From: JBKHDT01 sp046541195
Lineage (GTDB): Bacteria; Pseudomonadota; Gammaproteobacteria; Halothiobacillales; Halothiobacillaceae
Direction of reading: 5' to 3'
Assembly (NCBI GenBank): GCA_046541195.1
Contig: JBKHDT010000005.1
Location: 7,075 to 71,074, forward strand
Length of the DNA stretch: 64,000 nucleotides
Shown here: in pieces, positions 33,176-42,854 of the stretch
How positions within the stretch are numbered: position 1 is the stretch's first letter
Layout: each line of letters starts with the position of its first letter
Translations under genes and position numbers: made by a program
The notes under the pieces: model-generated
What the model was told of the DNA's origin: nothing
What the model saw: the letters and a program-made list of their open reading frames with translations, nothing else
Database searches by the model: none

Positions 33176-36069
33176 GCGTAAAGCCTCGTCTCGCCGGCCC
33201 CGTCGATGTTCTCGATACAGCGGCCGCAGAGCGTCGGGTGGGCCTCGTGCCTGCCGACATCCGGGCGATGGTGCCAGCAGCGGGCGCACTTCGGGGCCTC
33301 GGTCGGCAGTACCGATACCGCGACCTCGCCCCCTGACTCGAGCTTCTGGGTCGGCAGGTCGGCCGGCTTGTCGCTCATTGGCCGAACGCGCGCCTCCGAG
33401 GTGATCAGCACGAAGCGCAGTTCGTCCCCGAGCAGCGCCAGCCGTTCGGTCGTGGCCTGATCGGCATGGATCACCACCTCGGCCGTCAGGTTGGCGCCGA
33501 TGCGTTTTTCTGCGCGCGCCTGCTCGGTGGCCGCGTTGACCGCATCCCGGACCGCGATGATGCGCTCCCAGCAGCCGGTCGTGCCCAGGTCCCGGTCACC
33601 CTCGTCCAGCAGCGTGCCGAGGTCGTCGAACCACTCGGCCATGAAGACCGTCTCGGCCCGCTCGCCGGGCAGGTGCGCCCAGATTTCCTCGGCGGTGAAC
33701 GACAGGACCGGCGCCATCCAGCGGGTCATCGCTTCGGCGACCCGCCACATGGCGGTCTGGGCCGAGCGGCGCATCCGGCTGTCTGTCTGGCCGGTGTAAA
33801 TGCGGTCCTTGACGATGTCCAGGTAGAAGGCGCCGAGCTCGATGGCACAGAAGTTGTGCAGTCGATGGATGATCTGGTGAAAGTCGCAGGCCTCGTAGTC
33901 GGCCCGGATGGCCTCCTGAAGCCGCGCGGTCCGGTCGACCAGCCAGGCATCGAGTGCCAGCAGTGCGTTGTCTTCGACCCGGTCGGCGGCCGGGTCGAAG
34001 CCGTCGATGTTCGCCAGCAGGTAGCGGGCGGTGTTGCGGATGCGCCGATAGGCATCGGCGGTACGCCCGAGGATCTCGTCGGAGACGGTCATCTCGCCGC
34101 GGTAGTCGGTGCTGGCCACCCACAGGCGCAGGATATCGGCACCGAGCGTGTCGATGACCTTCTGGGGTGCGACCACGTTGCCCTGGGACTTGGACATCTT
34201 GTGGCCCCGGGCATCGACGGTGAAGCCGTGGGTCAGCACGCTCTTGTAGGGTGCGCGGCCTTCCATCGCGACGCCGGTCAGCAGCGAAGACTGGAACCAG
34301 CCGCGGTGCTGGTCCGAGCCTTCCAGGTACAGGTCGGCCGGCCAGTGCAGGCCGTCTTGCTCGTTGCGGGCCTTGAGCACCGCGGCATGGGTCACGCCGG
34401 AGTCGAACCAGACGTCAAGGGTGTCGTCGACCTTCTCGAATTGCCCGGACTCGTCCCCAAGCAGTTCAGCCGGGTCGAGGTCGAACCAGGCGTCGATTCC
34501 CCGCTCGGCCACGCGCTCGGCGACGGCCCGCATCAGCCTCGGCGTCTCGGGGTGCGGCTCGCCGGTCTGCCGGTCCACGAACAGCGCGATCGGCACCCCC
34601 CAGGTCCGCTGGCGCGAGATGCACCAGTCGGGACGACCGTCGACCATGCCCTCGACGCGGTTCCGGCCCCAGGCCGGTATCCACTGCACCTGCCGGATGG
34701 CTTCCATCGCCTGGCTGCGCAGGTTCTTCCTGGTCATGGAGATGAACCACTGGCCCGTGGCGCGGAAGATCAGCGGTGTCTTGTGGCGCCAGCAGTGCGG
34801 GTAGCTGTGCTTGAGCTTTTCGTGGGCGACCAGCACGCCGCGTTTCTTGAGCTCGCCGAGAATGATGGGCACCGACTTGTTGACATGCTGGCCGCCCACC
34901 AGCGGAATTTCCGGCAGGAACACGCCGCGGCCATCGACCGGGTTGTCCACGGCCAGGCCGAACTTCTGGCCGACCGAGAAGTCATCCTGGCCGTGGGCCG
35001 GCGCGGTGTGGACCGCGCCGGTCCCGGCATCGGTGGTGACATGCTCGCCGGTGATCACCGGCACCTGGCGATCCAGGAAGGGGTGCTGAAGTTTCTGGCC
35101 CACCAGCGCCTCGCCCCTGCAGCGACCGACCACGCGCCAGTCCTCCAGGCCGTAGCGCCGGGCGGCGCTTTCGACCAGTGCCTCGGCCAGCAGCAGGCGC
35201 ATTCTGGCCTGCGGTCCTGGGGCCATTCCTGCCCCGGGGCCGTTATCCGGAAGAGGCTGCTCGCTGGTGCCGCCGATCTGGACCAGTACATAATCCAGCC
35301 CGGCGTTCAGGGCGACCGCCTGGTTGGCCGGCAGGGTCCAGGGCGTGGTGGTCCAGATCACCACCGCGATCTGGCCCTCGCCCTCGGCATTGCAGAGCCG
35401 GGCAAAACCCTCCTGATCGACGGCGGCGAAGGCCACGTCAATCTGCTCGGAAGTCTTGTCCTGGTATTCGACCTCGGCCTCGGCCAGCGCCGAGCCGCAG
35501 TCCAGGCACCAGTGCACCGGCTTTTCGCCCCGTTGCAGGTGTCCGTTTTCCACGATGGCCGCCAGCGCCCGGATAATGTCCGCCTCGAAGCGGTAGTCCA
35601 TGGTCAGGTAGGGGTTTTCCCAGTCGCCCAGCACGCCCAGACGGATGAAGTCGGCCTTCTGGCGCGCCACCTGCTCGCGGGCATAGTCCCGGCAGGCGGC
35701 CCGAAATTCGGCGGGCGTCACCTGCACGCCCGGCTTGCCGACCTTCTTCTCGACCTGAAGCTCGATCGGCAGGCCGTGGCAGTCCCACCCCGGGACATAG
35801 GGGGCGTCAAAGCCTGCCAGGAGCCTGGACTTGACGACGATGTCCTTGAGGATCTTGTTGACGGCGTGCCCGATGTGGATGTCACCATTGGCATACGGTG
35901 GGCCATCGTGCAGCACGAATTTCGGGCGCCCGGCGCAATGGGCGCGGATCGCCGCGTACAGGTCGCGCTCCTGCCAGCGCGCAAGCCGCTCCGGCTCGCG
36001 TCTGGGGAGGTTGCCCCGCATGGGAAAGTCGGTCTGAGGCAGGTTCAGGGTGTGCTTGTATTCGGACAC
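33172..36069 (-). CDS. ileS: Isoleucyl-tRNA synthetase
   Basis: 965 aa, full length. Class I synthetase charging tRNA-Ile. The HIGH motif is in PYANGDIHIGHAVNKILKD and the KMSKS motif in RGHKMSKSQGNVV; the editing (CP1) domain contains WTTTPWTLPANQAVALN and TAPAHGQDDF. The C-terminal zinc-binding CARCWHHRPDVG and LCGRCIENI are present, as in bacterial eubacterial-type IleS. It is the first gene of the operon with lspA, fkpB and ispH. The usual upstream ribF is absent; instead a divergent ParA gene lies 283 bp away. No T-box leader is seen. Confidence 0.97.
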   Translation of the reverse strand: MSEYKHTLNLPQTDFPMRGNLPRREPERLARWQERDLYAAIRAHCAGRPKFVLHDGPPYANGDIHIGHAVNKILKDIVVKSRLLAGFDAPYVPGWDCHGLPIELQVEKKVGKPGVQVTPAEFRAACRDYAREQVARQKADFIRLGVLGDWENPYLTMDYRFEADIIRALAAIVENGHLQRGEKPVHWCLDCGSALAEAEVEYQDKTSEQIDVAFAAVDQEGFARLCNAEGEGQIAVVIWTTTPWTLPANQAVALNAGLDYVLVQIGGTSEQPLPDNGPGAGMAPGPQARMRLLLAEALVESAARRYGLEDWRVVGRCRGEALVGQKLQHPFLDRQVPVITGEHVTTDAGTGAVHTAPAHGQDDFSVGQKFGLAVDNPVDGRGVFLPEIPLVGGQHVNKSVPIILGELKKRGVLVAHEKLKHSYPHCWRHKTPLIFRATGQWFISMTRKNLRSQAMEAIRQVQWIPAWGRNRVEGMVDGRPDWCISRQRTWGVPIALFVDRQTGEPHPETPRLMRAVAERVAERGIDAWFDLDPAELLGDESGQFEKVDDTLDVWFDSGVTHAAVLKARNEQDGLHWPADLYLEGSDQHRGWFQSSLLTGVAMEGRAPYKSVLTHGFTVDARGHKMSKSQGNVVAPQKVIDTLGADILRLWVASTDYRGEMTVSDEILGRTADAYRRIRNTARYLLANIDGFDPAADRVEDNALLALDAWLVDRTARLQEAIRADYEACDFHQIIHRLHNFCAIELGAFYLDIVKDRIYTGQTDSRMRRSAQTAMWRVAEAMTRWMAPVLSFTAEEIWAHLPGERAETVFMAEWFDDLGTLLDEGDRDLGTTGCWERIIAVRDAVNAATEQARAEKRIGANLTAEVVIHADQATTERLALLGDELRFVLITSEARVRPMSDKPADLPTQKLESGGEVAVSVLPTEAPKCARCWHHRPDVGRHEAHPTLCGRCIENIDGAGETRLYA

Positions 36070-36352
36070 GTGAGAGATTCCGCTGCGTCTGGTCGGGTGA
36101 GCGACAGGCCCGTGGGCCAGTCGGAGCGATCACGACCCCGGATGGCCCGTGATCGTTCCGAAAGCCGAACATTCTAACAGGGAAGATTCCGAACCGATGC
36201 AGGCGCAAACCCTCCGGCACGGATGCCCGTTCGTGCCGGTCACGCCGGGACGATTCCCGGTCGCCGGTTCCCGGATCGGTACGGGCCTGCACCGTGGTCC
36301 GGAAATTTGCGTTATGCTCCCGCCATGACTCCAGCCGGACTCCGACCTGCAC

Positions 36353-37096
36353 ATGACCAACACGATAGCGCTGTTTTCGATCAAGGGCGGCGTGGGCAAG
36401 ACCGCGGCGGCGGTCAACCTGGCGGCGCTGTCGGCACTGCACGGCCGACGGACGCTGATCTGGGACCTCGACCCGCAGGCAGCCACTACCTGGTATCTCA
36501 AGAGTGCTGCGGTGGAGGGGCCTTCCATTCGCAGGATCTTCAAGGGCAAGGGGCTTGGCAAGGCCATCCGCCGCACCCCGCATCGCAACCTGTGGCTGCT
36601 GCCCTCCGATCTCTCGTACCGCGACGCCGAGCAGGTGCTGGGTGACCTGAAGCACGGCGTGTTCCAGATCGCGCACATGCTCGAGTCGCTCTATGACGAG
36701 TACGACGAGATCTGGATTGACTGTCCGCCCGGGCTGTCCCTGCTGGCCGACAACGTGATTCGGGCGGCGCAGGTCCTGCTCGTGCCTCTGGTGCCGACGC
36801 ACCTCTCGGAGCGCACCTGGTATCAGCTGCTTGAGCACATGAACCGGGAGAAGATCCATCCCGAGCACTTTCATGCCTTCCTCAGCCTGGTGGATCGGCG
36901 GCGACAGCTGCACCGCAATTTCCGTAATGAACATGCGCGGCGGATTCCCCAGCTGTTGCCGGTCGAGATCCCCTACGCGTCAGTGGTCGAGCAGATGGGC
37001 GTCGACCGGATGCCGACCGTGTTCAGCCATTCGCGCACGCCCGCGGCCCAGGCCTACTTCGCGTTGTGGCAGCAGATCGATGAGCTACTCGACTGA
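36353..37096 (+). CDS. Orphan ParA/Soj-family ATPase
   Basis: 247 aa. The deviant Walker A motif KGGVGKTAAAVNLA, switch I/A' motif DLDPQAATTWYL and Walker B IWIDCPPGLSLLADN define a ParA/MinD-type P-loop ATPase. No ParB partner, parS-like repeats or replication genes lie nearby, so it is not the chromosome-partitioning pair. Such orphans often position protein complexes or act in envelope-associated processes. Unlike MinD there is no obvious amphipathic C-terminal membrane helix (ends FALWQQIDELLD). It overlaps the next gene, a UbiA-type prenyltransferase, by 17 nt, so the two are probably made together. No clear ribosome site before the ATG. Confidence 0.82.
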   Translation: MTNTIALFSIKGGVGKTAAAVNLAALSALHGRRTLIWDLDPQAATTWYLKSAAVEGPSIRRIFKGKGLGKAIRRTPHRNLWLLPSDLSYRDAEQVLGDLKHGVFQIAHMLESLYDEYDEIWIDCPPGLSLLADNVIRAAQVLLVPLVPTHLSERTWYQLLEHMNREKIHPEHFHAFLSLVDRRRQLHRNFRNEHARRIPQLLPVEIPYASVVEQMGVDRMPTVFSHSRTPAAQAYFALWQQIDELLD

Positions 37097-38018
37097 AGCG
37101 CTGGCCCATGCCCTGACTGCGACGCGGCCGGGCTTTCTGAGTGTCATGGCGCTGCCCGTGCTGCTCGGCAGCGCGATGGCCTGGCAGGCCGGGCACGGGT
37201 TTTCGGTGCCGGCCTTCCTGCTGGCTGTCGGAGCGGCCGTTCTGCTGCACGCCTTTGCCAACGTGGTCAACGACCTCGGGGACCATCACCGGGGTGCCGA
37301 CCGGCTGAACACCACGCCCCTGACCCCCTTTGCCGGGGGCAGCCGGGTCATTCAGCGGGGCGTGCTCGATGTGGGCGGCATGAAGCGGCTGGCCGTGGTG
37401 CTGCTGCTGTCTGCCTCCGTCATCGGCCTGGTCCTGGCCTGGATGGCCGGCTGGTCTTTGCTGCTGCTTGGTCTGGCCGGCATTGTGCTTGGCCTCGCCT
37501 ACTCCGCCGGACCGTGGCCGCTGGCCTATCACGGCCTTGGCGAGCCGGCCGTGGCCTTGGTATTCGGGCCGATGGCGGTGGCGGGCAGCTATTTCACGCA
37601 GACCGGTGACTGGGCACCGGCCGCCTGGCTGGCAGGCCTGCCGGTGGGTCTGCTGGTGGCGGCGATCCTGCTGGTCAACGAGTTTCCTGATGCGCCCTCC
37701 GACCGGCTTGCAGGCAAGCGCAGCTGGGTAGTGCTGTTCGGGGCGCGGCGTGCGTGGTGGCTGCTGGCGTTCATCATGGTGCTGGCCTTCGCGCTCTGGG
37801 CCGTGCTGTGCCTCGCGGGGGTGTTGCCCCGGCCGTTGCTGCTGGTCCTGCTGGTCGCCCCCTTGGCCTGGCAGGCTGTTCTGCGCACGCCAGCAGACCT
37901 GGTCGACAATCCCAGGCGCCTGGCAGGCATCCGCGGGGTCATCCGCACCCATGCGCTGTTCGTCTCGCTGGCGGTCATGGTACTTGCGGCCATGGCACTG
38001 GTGGCGACACCCGGCTGA
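37080..38018 (+). CDS. UbiA-family membrane prenyltransferase (MenA-like)
   Basis: About 312 aa, with about eight hydrophobic helices. The first aspartate-rich motif is NVVNDLGDHHRGAD and the second NEFPDAPSDRLAGK, both positioned as in the UbiA superfamily, which joins polyprenyl diphosphates to an aromatic or other acceptor. The MenA (dihydroxynaphthoate prenyltransferase) subgroup is the nearest resemblance, yet no other menaquinone gene is here. Ubiquinone genes elsewhere in the window suggest UbiA itself is a different gene. The start ATG 37080 lies inside the ParA gene end; the longer in-frame extension is rejected. Confidence 0.8.
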   Translation: MSYSTEALAHALTATRPGFLSVMALPVLLGSAMAWQAGHGFSVPAFLLAVGAAVLLHAFANVVNDLGDHHRGADRLNTTPLTPFAGGSRVIQRGVLDVGGMKRLAVVLLLSASVIGLVLAWMAGWSLLLLGLAGIVLGLAYSAGPWPLAYHGLGEPAVALVFGPMAVAGSYFTQTGDWAPAAWLAGLPVGLLVAAILLVNEFPDAPSDRLAGKRSWVVLFGARRAWWLLAFIMVLAFALWAVLCLAGVLPRPLLLVLLVAPLAWQAVLRTPADLVDNPRRLAGIRGVIRTHALFVSLAVMVLAAMALVATPG

Positions 38019-38190
38019 GCGCAGCGAATTCACGATCGTGCTTGGTATCCCCGATCGTGCGCGCCCTCGGGACACGGCCCCTGCTTCCGGTCGGGCTGGT
38101 CAGCGACAGGCCGCTCCCGGCACCTGCCGACCCCTCCGGGGCCCGGCCACGCCCGCGGACCCGGCTGCCCCGGTCGCCTGCGGGCCGTGC

Positions 38191-39627
38191 TCACAGAATC
38201 GGCGAGGCCAGTCGCGCGGCATTCTCGCGCAGCTTGCGCATCCAGGAACGCTGCCGCCAGCGCTGGTAGTCCAGGCGCGCACCCATGCCTTCGTAGCGAC
38301 GGAAACCCAGGGTCAACTGCAGCGCCAGTTCGCTGGAATAGAACAGCAGACTGAACTCGGCATTGAGCTTGAAGGACCGGATATCGAAGTTGGCACTGCC
38401 GATCTGCACGACCTGGCCGTCGATCACCGCCGCCTTGACGTGCAGGAAGCCGGAGGGATACCGGGTGATGGTCACGCCGGCCTCAAGCAGTTCCTCGTAG
38501 TAACTCTCCTGCGCCCACTGCACGGGGCGGCTGTCGAGCCTTTCCGAAACCACCACCCGCACGTCGACGCCCCGCTGGGCGGCCGACCGGAGCGCGATCA
38601 GGGTCGGTTCGTCGGGAACGAAGTAGGGCGTGACCAGGTACACCGTCCGCGTCGCGGTGTGCAACAGGCTGAGCATCAGGTTCTGCTGGACGGGTTCAGG
38701 AAACTCCGGCCCGCTGGGCAGGCCCTGCGCCACGATGTCGCCCGCGCCGTGCGGCGCCGGGAAAAGCCCCTCGCCTGAAAGAAACTCGTTTCGTTCGACG
38801 AACCAGTCGCCGGCGAAGACCAGTTGCAGTTCCAGCACGACCGGACCTTGCAGCCGGACCATGAGATCCTCGTAGATCATTCCGGCGTGAAAGTCCGGCG
38901 CGATCAGGTTCTGGGAGCCGGTGTGCCCGATCCGGCCGTCGATGACCGCGATCTTGCGATGGTTGCGCAGGTCAAAGCGCGAGCTGTGGCGCCAGAGACC
39001 GCCGCGGGGCATCGCGGTGGCGAAGGCGACGCCGTGGGCCGCCGTCCATCGGCGCAGATCCGCCACGGCGTCCGCGCTGCCGTGGTCGTCGACGATCAGG
39101 CGCAGCGTCACGCCGCGCCGGCCAGCCCGTTCCATGGCCTCGAATACCGGGCGGGTGTGCTCGTCCCGGCGTGCGATGTAGAACAGCAGGTGCACCGAGT
39201 CCTCGGCGTGGTCGATGTCGTCGGCCAATTGCTGAATCCACTGCCGGCTGTCGTCGATCAGGCGAATCCGGTTGCCACCGAACTCGGGCAGGGCCGCGAT
39301 GCGGCGCGAAAGCTGCGCGACCGGACCCATTTCGGGTGGCAGGTTCGGGCGGGCGACCAGTGGATGTTGTTCCAGGTGGCCCAGGGTGGGCAGCAGTCGA
39401 CCGCGCAACTCGGCAATCCGCTCCTGCTGGGTGCGGGACAGTCGTGAACGTCCGAGTACCAGATAGAAGATCAGGCCGGGCACGGGCCAGAAGTAGACAA
39501 GCAGCAGCCAGGCAGTCGCCGTGGATGGCGGGCGTCGCCAGGGCACCACGAACAGCATGACCAGGCGAATGACCCACTCGGCGACCAGATAGCCCAGCGC
39601 AAGCCAGGAATGCAGATGGTTTTCCAT
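38191..39627 (-). CDS. cls: Cardiolipin synthase
   Basis: 478 aa. Phospholipase-D superfamily enzyme that condenses phosphatidylglycerol into cardiolipin at the inner membrane. Two N-terminal hydrophobic segments (about 8-55) precede two HKD motifs: NHRKIAVIDGRIGHTGSQN (about 220) and LHVKAAVIDGQVVQIGSANF (about 395). FDIRSFKLNAEFSLLFYS near the C-terminus is typical. It starts 5 nt after the short-chain dehydrogenase gene, so the two share a transcript. It is convergent with the UbiA-family gene. Confidence 0.92.
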   Translation of the reverse strand: MENHLHSWLALGYLVAEWVIRLVMLFVVPWRRPPSTATAWLLLVYFWPVPGLIFYLVLGRSRLSRTQQERIAELRGRLLPTLGHLEQHPLVARPNLPPEMGPVAQLSRRIAALPEFGGNRIRLIDDSRQWIQQLADDIDHAEDSVHLLFYIARRDEHTRPVFEAMERAGRRGVTLRLIVDDHGSADAVADLRRWTAAHGVAFATAMPRGGLWRHSSRFDLRNHRKIAVIDGRIGHTGSQNLIAPDFHAGMIYEDLMVRLQGPVVLELQLVFAGDWFVERNEFLSGEGLFPAPHGAGDIVAQGLPSGPEFPEPVQQNLMLSLLHTATRTVYLVTPYFVPDEPTLIALRSAAQRGVDVRVVVSERLDSRPVQWAQESYYEELLEAGVTITRYPSGFLHVKAAVIDGQVVQIGSANFDIRSFKLNAEFSLLFYSSELALQLTLGFRRYEGMGARLDYQRWRQRSWMRKLRENAARLASPIL

Positions 39628-39632
39628 GGCGC

Positions 39633-40487
39633 TCAGCGCTTCCCGCCGCCGGAGGCCGCCAGCAGCACCCGGTCCATCAGCCGCGTGGGCAGCAGTCGGC
39701 GCAGGGTGCCGAAGACCCGCGTGGGCAGGGTGACCGGGTAGCGCGCCCGGGGTCGGCGACTCTCGAGTGCATGGATGACCCGGCGCAGTACCGCATCGGG
39801 CGGCAGGGTGAACGGTGCCGCCGGGCCGGGATTGCGCATTCGGTCAAGCTGGGCGGCATAGGCCTTGGCATGGACGCTTTGATGCGGATCGATCCAGTGC
39901 TCGAAGGCCCGCAGCGCATTGGCACGAAAGCGACTCTCGATCGGGCCGGGCTCGATCAGGCAGACGTCGATCCCGCTGCCGCGCAGCTCGAGGCGCAGCG
40001 TGTCGCTCAGGCCCTCGAGCGCGAACTTGCTGGCGACGTAGGCGCCGCGGTAGGGAAAGGCGGCCAGGCCAAGCACCGAGCTGTTCTGGATGATTCGGCC
40101 GAATTGCTGAGCCCGCATGACCGGGATGGCCAGGTTGGTCAGCTCCAGCCAGCCGAGCAGGTTGGTTTGAAGCTGGGCGGCCAGGGCTGCGCGACTCAGG
40201 TCCTCCACCGCGCCGGGCAGCCCCCAGGCCCCGTTGTTGAACAGCGCGTCGAGCCTTCCGTCCAGGCGCTCCAGGGCCTCGGAAAACCCTTGTTGCGTGC
40301 TGTCGCTGTCGTCCAGGTCCAGTCGCGCGGCGACCAGCCCCGACGCTTCCAGTGCCGCCACGTCCTCGGCCCGGCGCGCCGTGGCGACCACCCGGTGTCC
40401 CCGCGCCTGCAGCCCTTCGGCGACGCAGCGCCCGATGCCCGAAGAGCAGCCGGTGATCAGCACATGACGTACCGTGGCGTTTCTCAT
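39633..40487 (-). CDS. Short-chain dehydrogenase/reductase
   Basis: 284 aa. Classical SDR fold: the cofactor motif TGCSSGIG near the N-terminus, NNGAWGLPGAVEDL, the serine of NSSVLGLAAFPYRG and the catalytic YVASKFALEG (YxxxK). The basic residue pattern after the glycine motif (ATARRAEDV) suggests NADP(H). It resembles SDR proteins of unknown substrate often found near lipid genes. It precedes cls by 5 nt, which suggests but does not prove a lipid-related role. Divergent from the chemoreceptor gene. Confidence 0.85.
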   Translation of the reverse strand: MRNATVRHVLITGCSSGIGRCVAEGLQARGHRVVATARRAEDVAALEASGLVAARLDLDDSDSTQQGFSEALERLDGRLDALFNNGAWGLPGAVEDLSRAALAAQLQTNLLGWLELTNLAIPVMRAQQFGRIIQNSSVLGLAAFPYRGAYVASKFALEGLSDTLRLELRGSGIDVCLIEPGPIESRFRANALRAFEHWIDPHQSVHAKAYAAQLDRMRNPGPAAPFTLPPDAVLRRVIHALESRRPRARYPVTLPTRVFGTLRRLLPTRLMDRVLLAASGGGKR

Positions 40488-40532
40488 GAGTTCCTCTTTT
40501 ATGGCGAGAAGTGTTTTTTATTTCTTCGCGGC

Positions 40533-40559
40533 TCAAGGATGTGATCCATTGGCCGATGA
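40533..40559 (+). promoter_or_regulatory. Candidate FliA (sigma-28) promoter for the chemoreceptor gene
   Basis: TCAAGGAT at 40533-40540 and GCCGATGA at 40552-40559 are separated by 11 bp, matching the flagellar sigma-28 pattern (TAAAGTTT or TCAAG-type -35, GCCGATAA -10). It lies about 180 bp upstream of the MCP start in the divergent gap with the SDR gene. This would tie expression to the motility programme. Confidence 0.5.
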
Positions 40560-40738
40560 TTCCGATCAGGCAGGTTTGCCGACATTGCCTGGATTCTTGC
40601 AGAAATCACATTGACTTGCTCGCTGCACGGGTTGCCGCCTTGGCCGCCGGGTTCTTCCCGGCCGGAGGCGTGTCTCGCAGCGCTCATTCCCAGGAAGGCA
40701 CGCAGCGCCGCGTGACGTTGACGGACGGGTGACCCGAG

Positions 40739-42742
40739 ATGAAAGAACTGGTGGCCAACTTCAGTATCGCCGCAAAGACCCTCGCCGGCTACGGGCTGGT
40801 GCTCGCCCTGCTGCTGGCGATGGCCGGGGTCACGGTCATCAACCTGCACACGGTGGAGCGGGCCGCGGTCGAGGTGACCGAGAAGCGCCAGCCGGCAGCC
40901 TTCGCGGCCGATGCCATGCTGATTGCCCTGGAGCAGATGGTGGCCTCGCTGGGGTTTTACCTGCAAAGCAAGTCCGCTACGGACCTGAAGCACTTCGAGG
41001 AGGCGCGTCAACGGGTTTCCGAGGCGCGGGCGGAGCTGGCCGAGCACAGCGATCGCGACCTGGCCGCGATCGATCGGCGGATCGAGGGCTTCTCCCAGCT
41101 CGCCGGCGAGATCATGGCCATCTCCGGGGACGAGGAGCGCAACATGCCCGGCCTGGCCTATGCCAATCGGCATGCCAACCCCCGGACCATGACCATTTCA
41201 CAGTACACCTCGACCCTGCTGTCCCAGGAGGGCGACGTGGCCTTCACGTCGGCACGCAAGCCCCTCCTGATCGAGCTGGCCAACCTGCGGGCCGACTGGA
41301 ACAGCGTTCTGGCCGCCTTTCGTGGCTACCTTGCCTTCCGCAGCCCGGCACTGGGCGAAAACTTCGCTCTGTATCTCGATCAGGTGATGACGCGCGTGGA
41401 GACTGTGCGCGCGCGCTACGGTCAGTTGCTGACCTTCGAACAGGAGGAGGCGGTCGAGGAGCTGGCGGTGATTCTGCCGCAGTTCGCAAAGGCGGCACGC
41501 GAGGCATTCGAAATTCATGCCAGCGATGAGTGGCGGGTTGACGCCTACCGCGTCGCCAACGAGCTGATTCCCCAATTCCAGAAAATCGAAGCGGAGGTCG
41601 GCGGATTCGTTGCCGACGAGCAGGCGGCCATCCGGTCGCAGACCGAGCGGCTCGGCGGTGTCATCCAGAAGACCTGGCTCACTACCGGCCTGATCTCGGT
41701 GGCGGCGATGCTTCTGGTGATCCTGCTCGCCAGTCTGTCGGTGCTGACCCTTTCGACGCCGCTCAAGCAGGTTGCCCGGCGGATGCAGGACATTGCCCAG
41801 GGCGAGGGGGACCTCACCCAGCGGCTCCGGGTGGTGGGCCGGGACGAGATTGCCCAGGTGAGCATGGCCTTCAATACCTTTACCGAAACCATCCAGCAGC
41901 TGGTGCGTCAGGTCATCGGAACCTCGAGCGAGCTGAAGGGCTCGGCCAGCGGACTGTTGACCGCCTCGGAGCAGGGACGGACCGGCACGCACAGGCAGAG
42001 CCAGGAGACCGAATCCCTCTCGCAGGGCATGAGCCAGACGCTGGAGGCGGCCGAGGAGGTGGCGCGCAGCGCCGAGCAGACGGCCCAGGCGGTGCGCGAG
42101 GCACAGGAACTGGTCGCCGAGGGGCAGTCGGTCATCGCGACGAGCGCCGACTATGCCGATGCCCTTGACCGGAACATGGACAGCGCCGAGTCGTTGATCA
42201 CGGATCTCGCGCGACAGACCCAGACGATCGGCAGCGTGCTGGACGTGATCGGCGGCATTGCCGAGCAGACCAACCTGCTGGCCCTCAATGCCGCGATCGA
42301 GGCGGCCCGCGCCGGAGACCAGGGGCGCGGTTTCGCCGTCGTGGCCGAGGAGGTGCGGTCTCTGGCCACGCGCACCCAGCATTCGACGCAGGAGATAACC
42401 GGCATCATCCAGCGCCTTCAGGAGGGTGCCGGCAATGCCGTCGAGGCCATGACCCAGGGGCGTGCGCAAAGTGGCCGCAGTGCCGAGGCCACCCAGCGCG
42501 CCAAGGAGACCTTCGACCGGATTCTGGCCGCCATGGAGCGGCTGACGGACATGAACAACCGCATTGCAGCGTCGGCCGAGGAGCAGTCCTCCGTTTCGGC
42601 GCAGATGAAGGACAACATCGACACGATCAACGTCATTGCCGGCGAAACGGCGGGTGCCGCCGATGAGATCAGCCGCTCGGGCGAGGAAGTCTCCCGTCAT
42701 GCGGACGAGCTTGAGGCGCTTGTGCGCCAGTTCAAGGTCTAG
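40739..42742 (+). CDS. Methyl-accepting chemotaxis protein
   Basis: 667 aa. TM1 at about residues 15-37, a long helical periplasmic sensor (about 40-310; its size and all-helical character suggest a bimodular HBM-type domain), TM2 at about 312-338, HAMP (about 335-390) and a signalling domain with the hairpin tip AEQTNLLALNAAIEAARAGD near residue 508-530. It should control the CheA kinase. The C-terminus ends RQFKV without the NWETF-type pentapeptide used to tether CheR/CheB. No che or fli genes are nearby, so it is a dispersed receptor. The ligand is unknown. Confidence 0.92.
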   Translation: MKELVANFSIAAKTLAGYGLVLALLLAMAGVTVINLHTVERAAVEVTEKRQPAAFAADAMLIALEQMVASLGFYLQSKSATDLKHFEEARQRVSEARAELAEHSDRDLAAIDRRIEGFSQLAGEIMAISGDEERNMPGLAYANRHANPRTMTISQYTSTLLSQEGDVAFTSARKPLLIELANLRADWNSVLAAFRGYLAFRSPALGENFALYLDQVMTRVETVRARYGQLLTFEQEEAVEELAVILPQFAKAAREAFEIHASDEWRVDAYRVANELIPQFQKIEAEVGGFVADEQAAIRSQTERLGGVIQKTWLTTGLISVAAMLLVILLASLSVLTLSTPLKQVARRMQDIAQGEGDLTQRLRVVGRDEIAQVSMAFNTFTETIQQLVRQVIGTSSELKGSASGLLTASEQGRTGTHRQSQETESLSQGMSQTLEAAEEVARSAEQTAQAVREAQELVAEGQSVIATSADYADALDRNMDSAESLITDLARQTQTIGSVLDVIGGIAEQTNLLALNAAIEAARAGDQGRGFAVVAEEVRSLATRTQHSTQEITGIIQRLQEGAGNAVEAMTQGRAQSGRSAEATQRAKETFDRILAAMERLTDMNNRIAASAEEQSSVSAQMKDNIDTINVIAGETAGAADEISRSGEEVSRHADELEALVRQFKV

Positions 42743-42854
42743 GAAGTCTCCGCACCGGGCCCTTCCCCGCCGCCGGGGCCGGCAGGCCACGCTCACGCGG
42801 CGGGCCTCGCCCGCTTCACGTCCCGCCAGTGCCCCGCCTTGTGTGCAAAGTGTC

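Noticed and set aside
33466..36177. 903-codon open frame antisense to ileS
   Set aside because: Mirror of a highly conserved gene in GC-rich DNA; its translation has no family features, no ribosome site and runs exactly with the ileS codon pattern.
36070..36352. T-box or attenuator leader for ileS
   Set aside because: No T-box consensus or hairpin-T-tract structure on the minus strand; T-boxes are not expected in Gammaproteobacteria.
36353..37096. ParA as part of a plasmid-type partition locus
   Set aside because: No ParB, centromere repeats, replication protein or other mobile-element sign nearby; surrounded by core genes.
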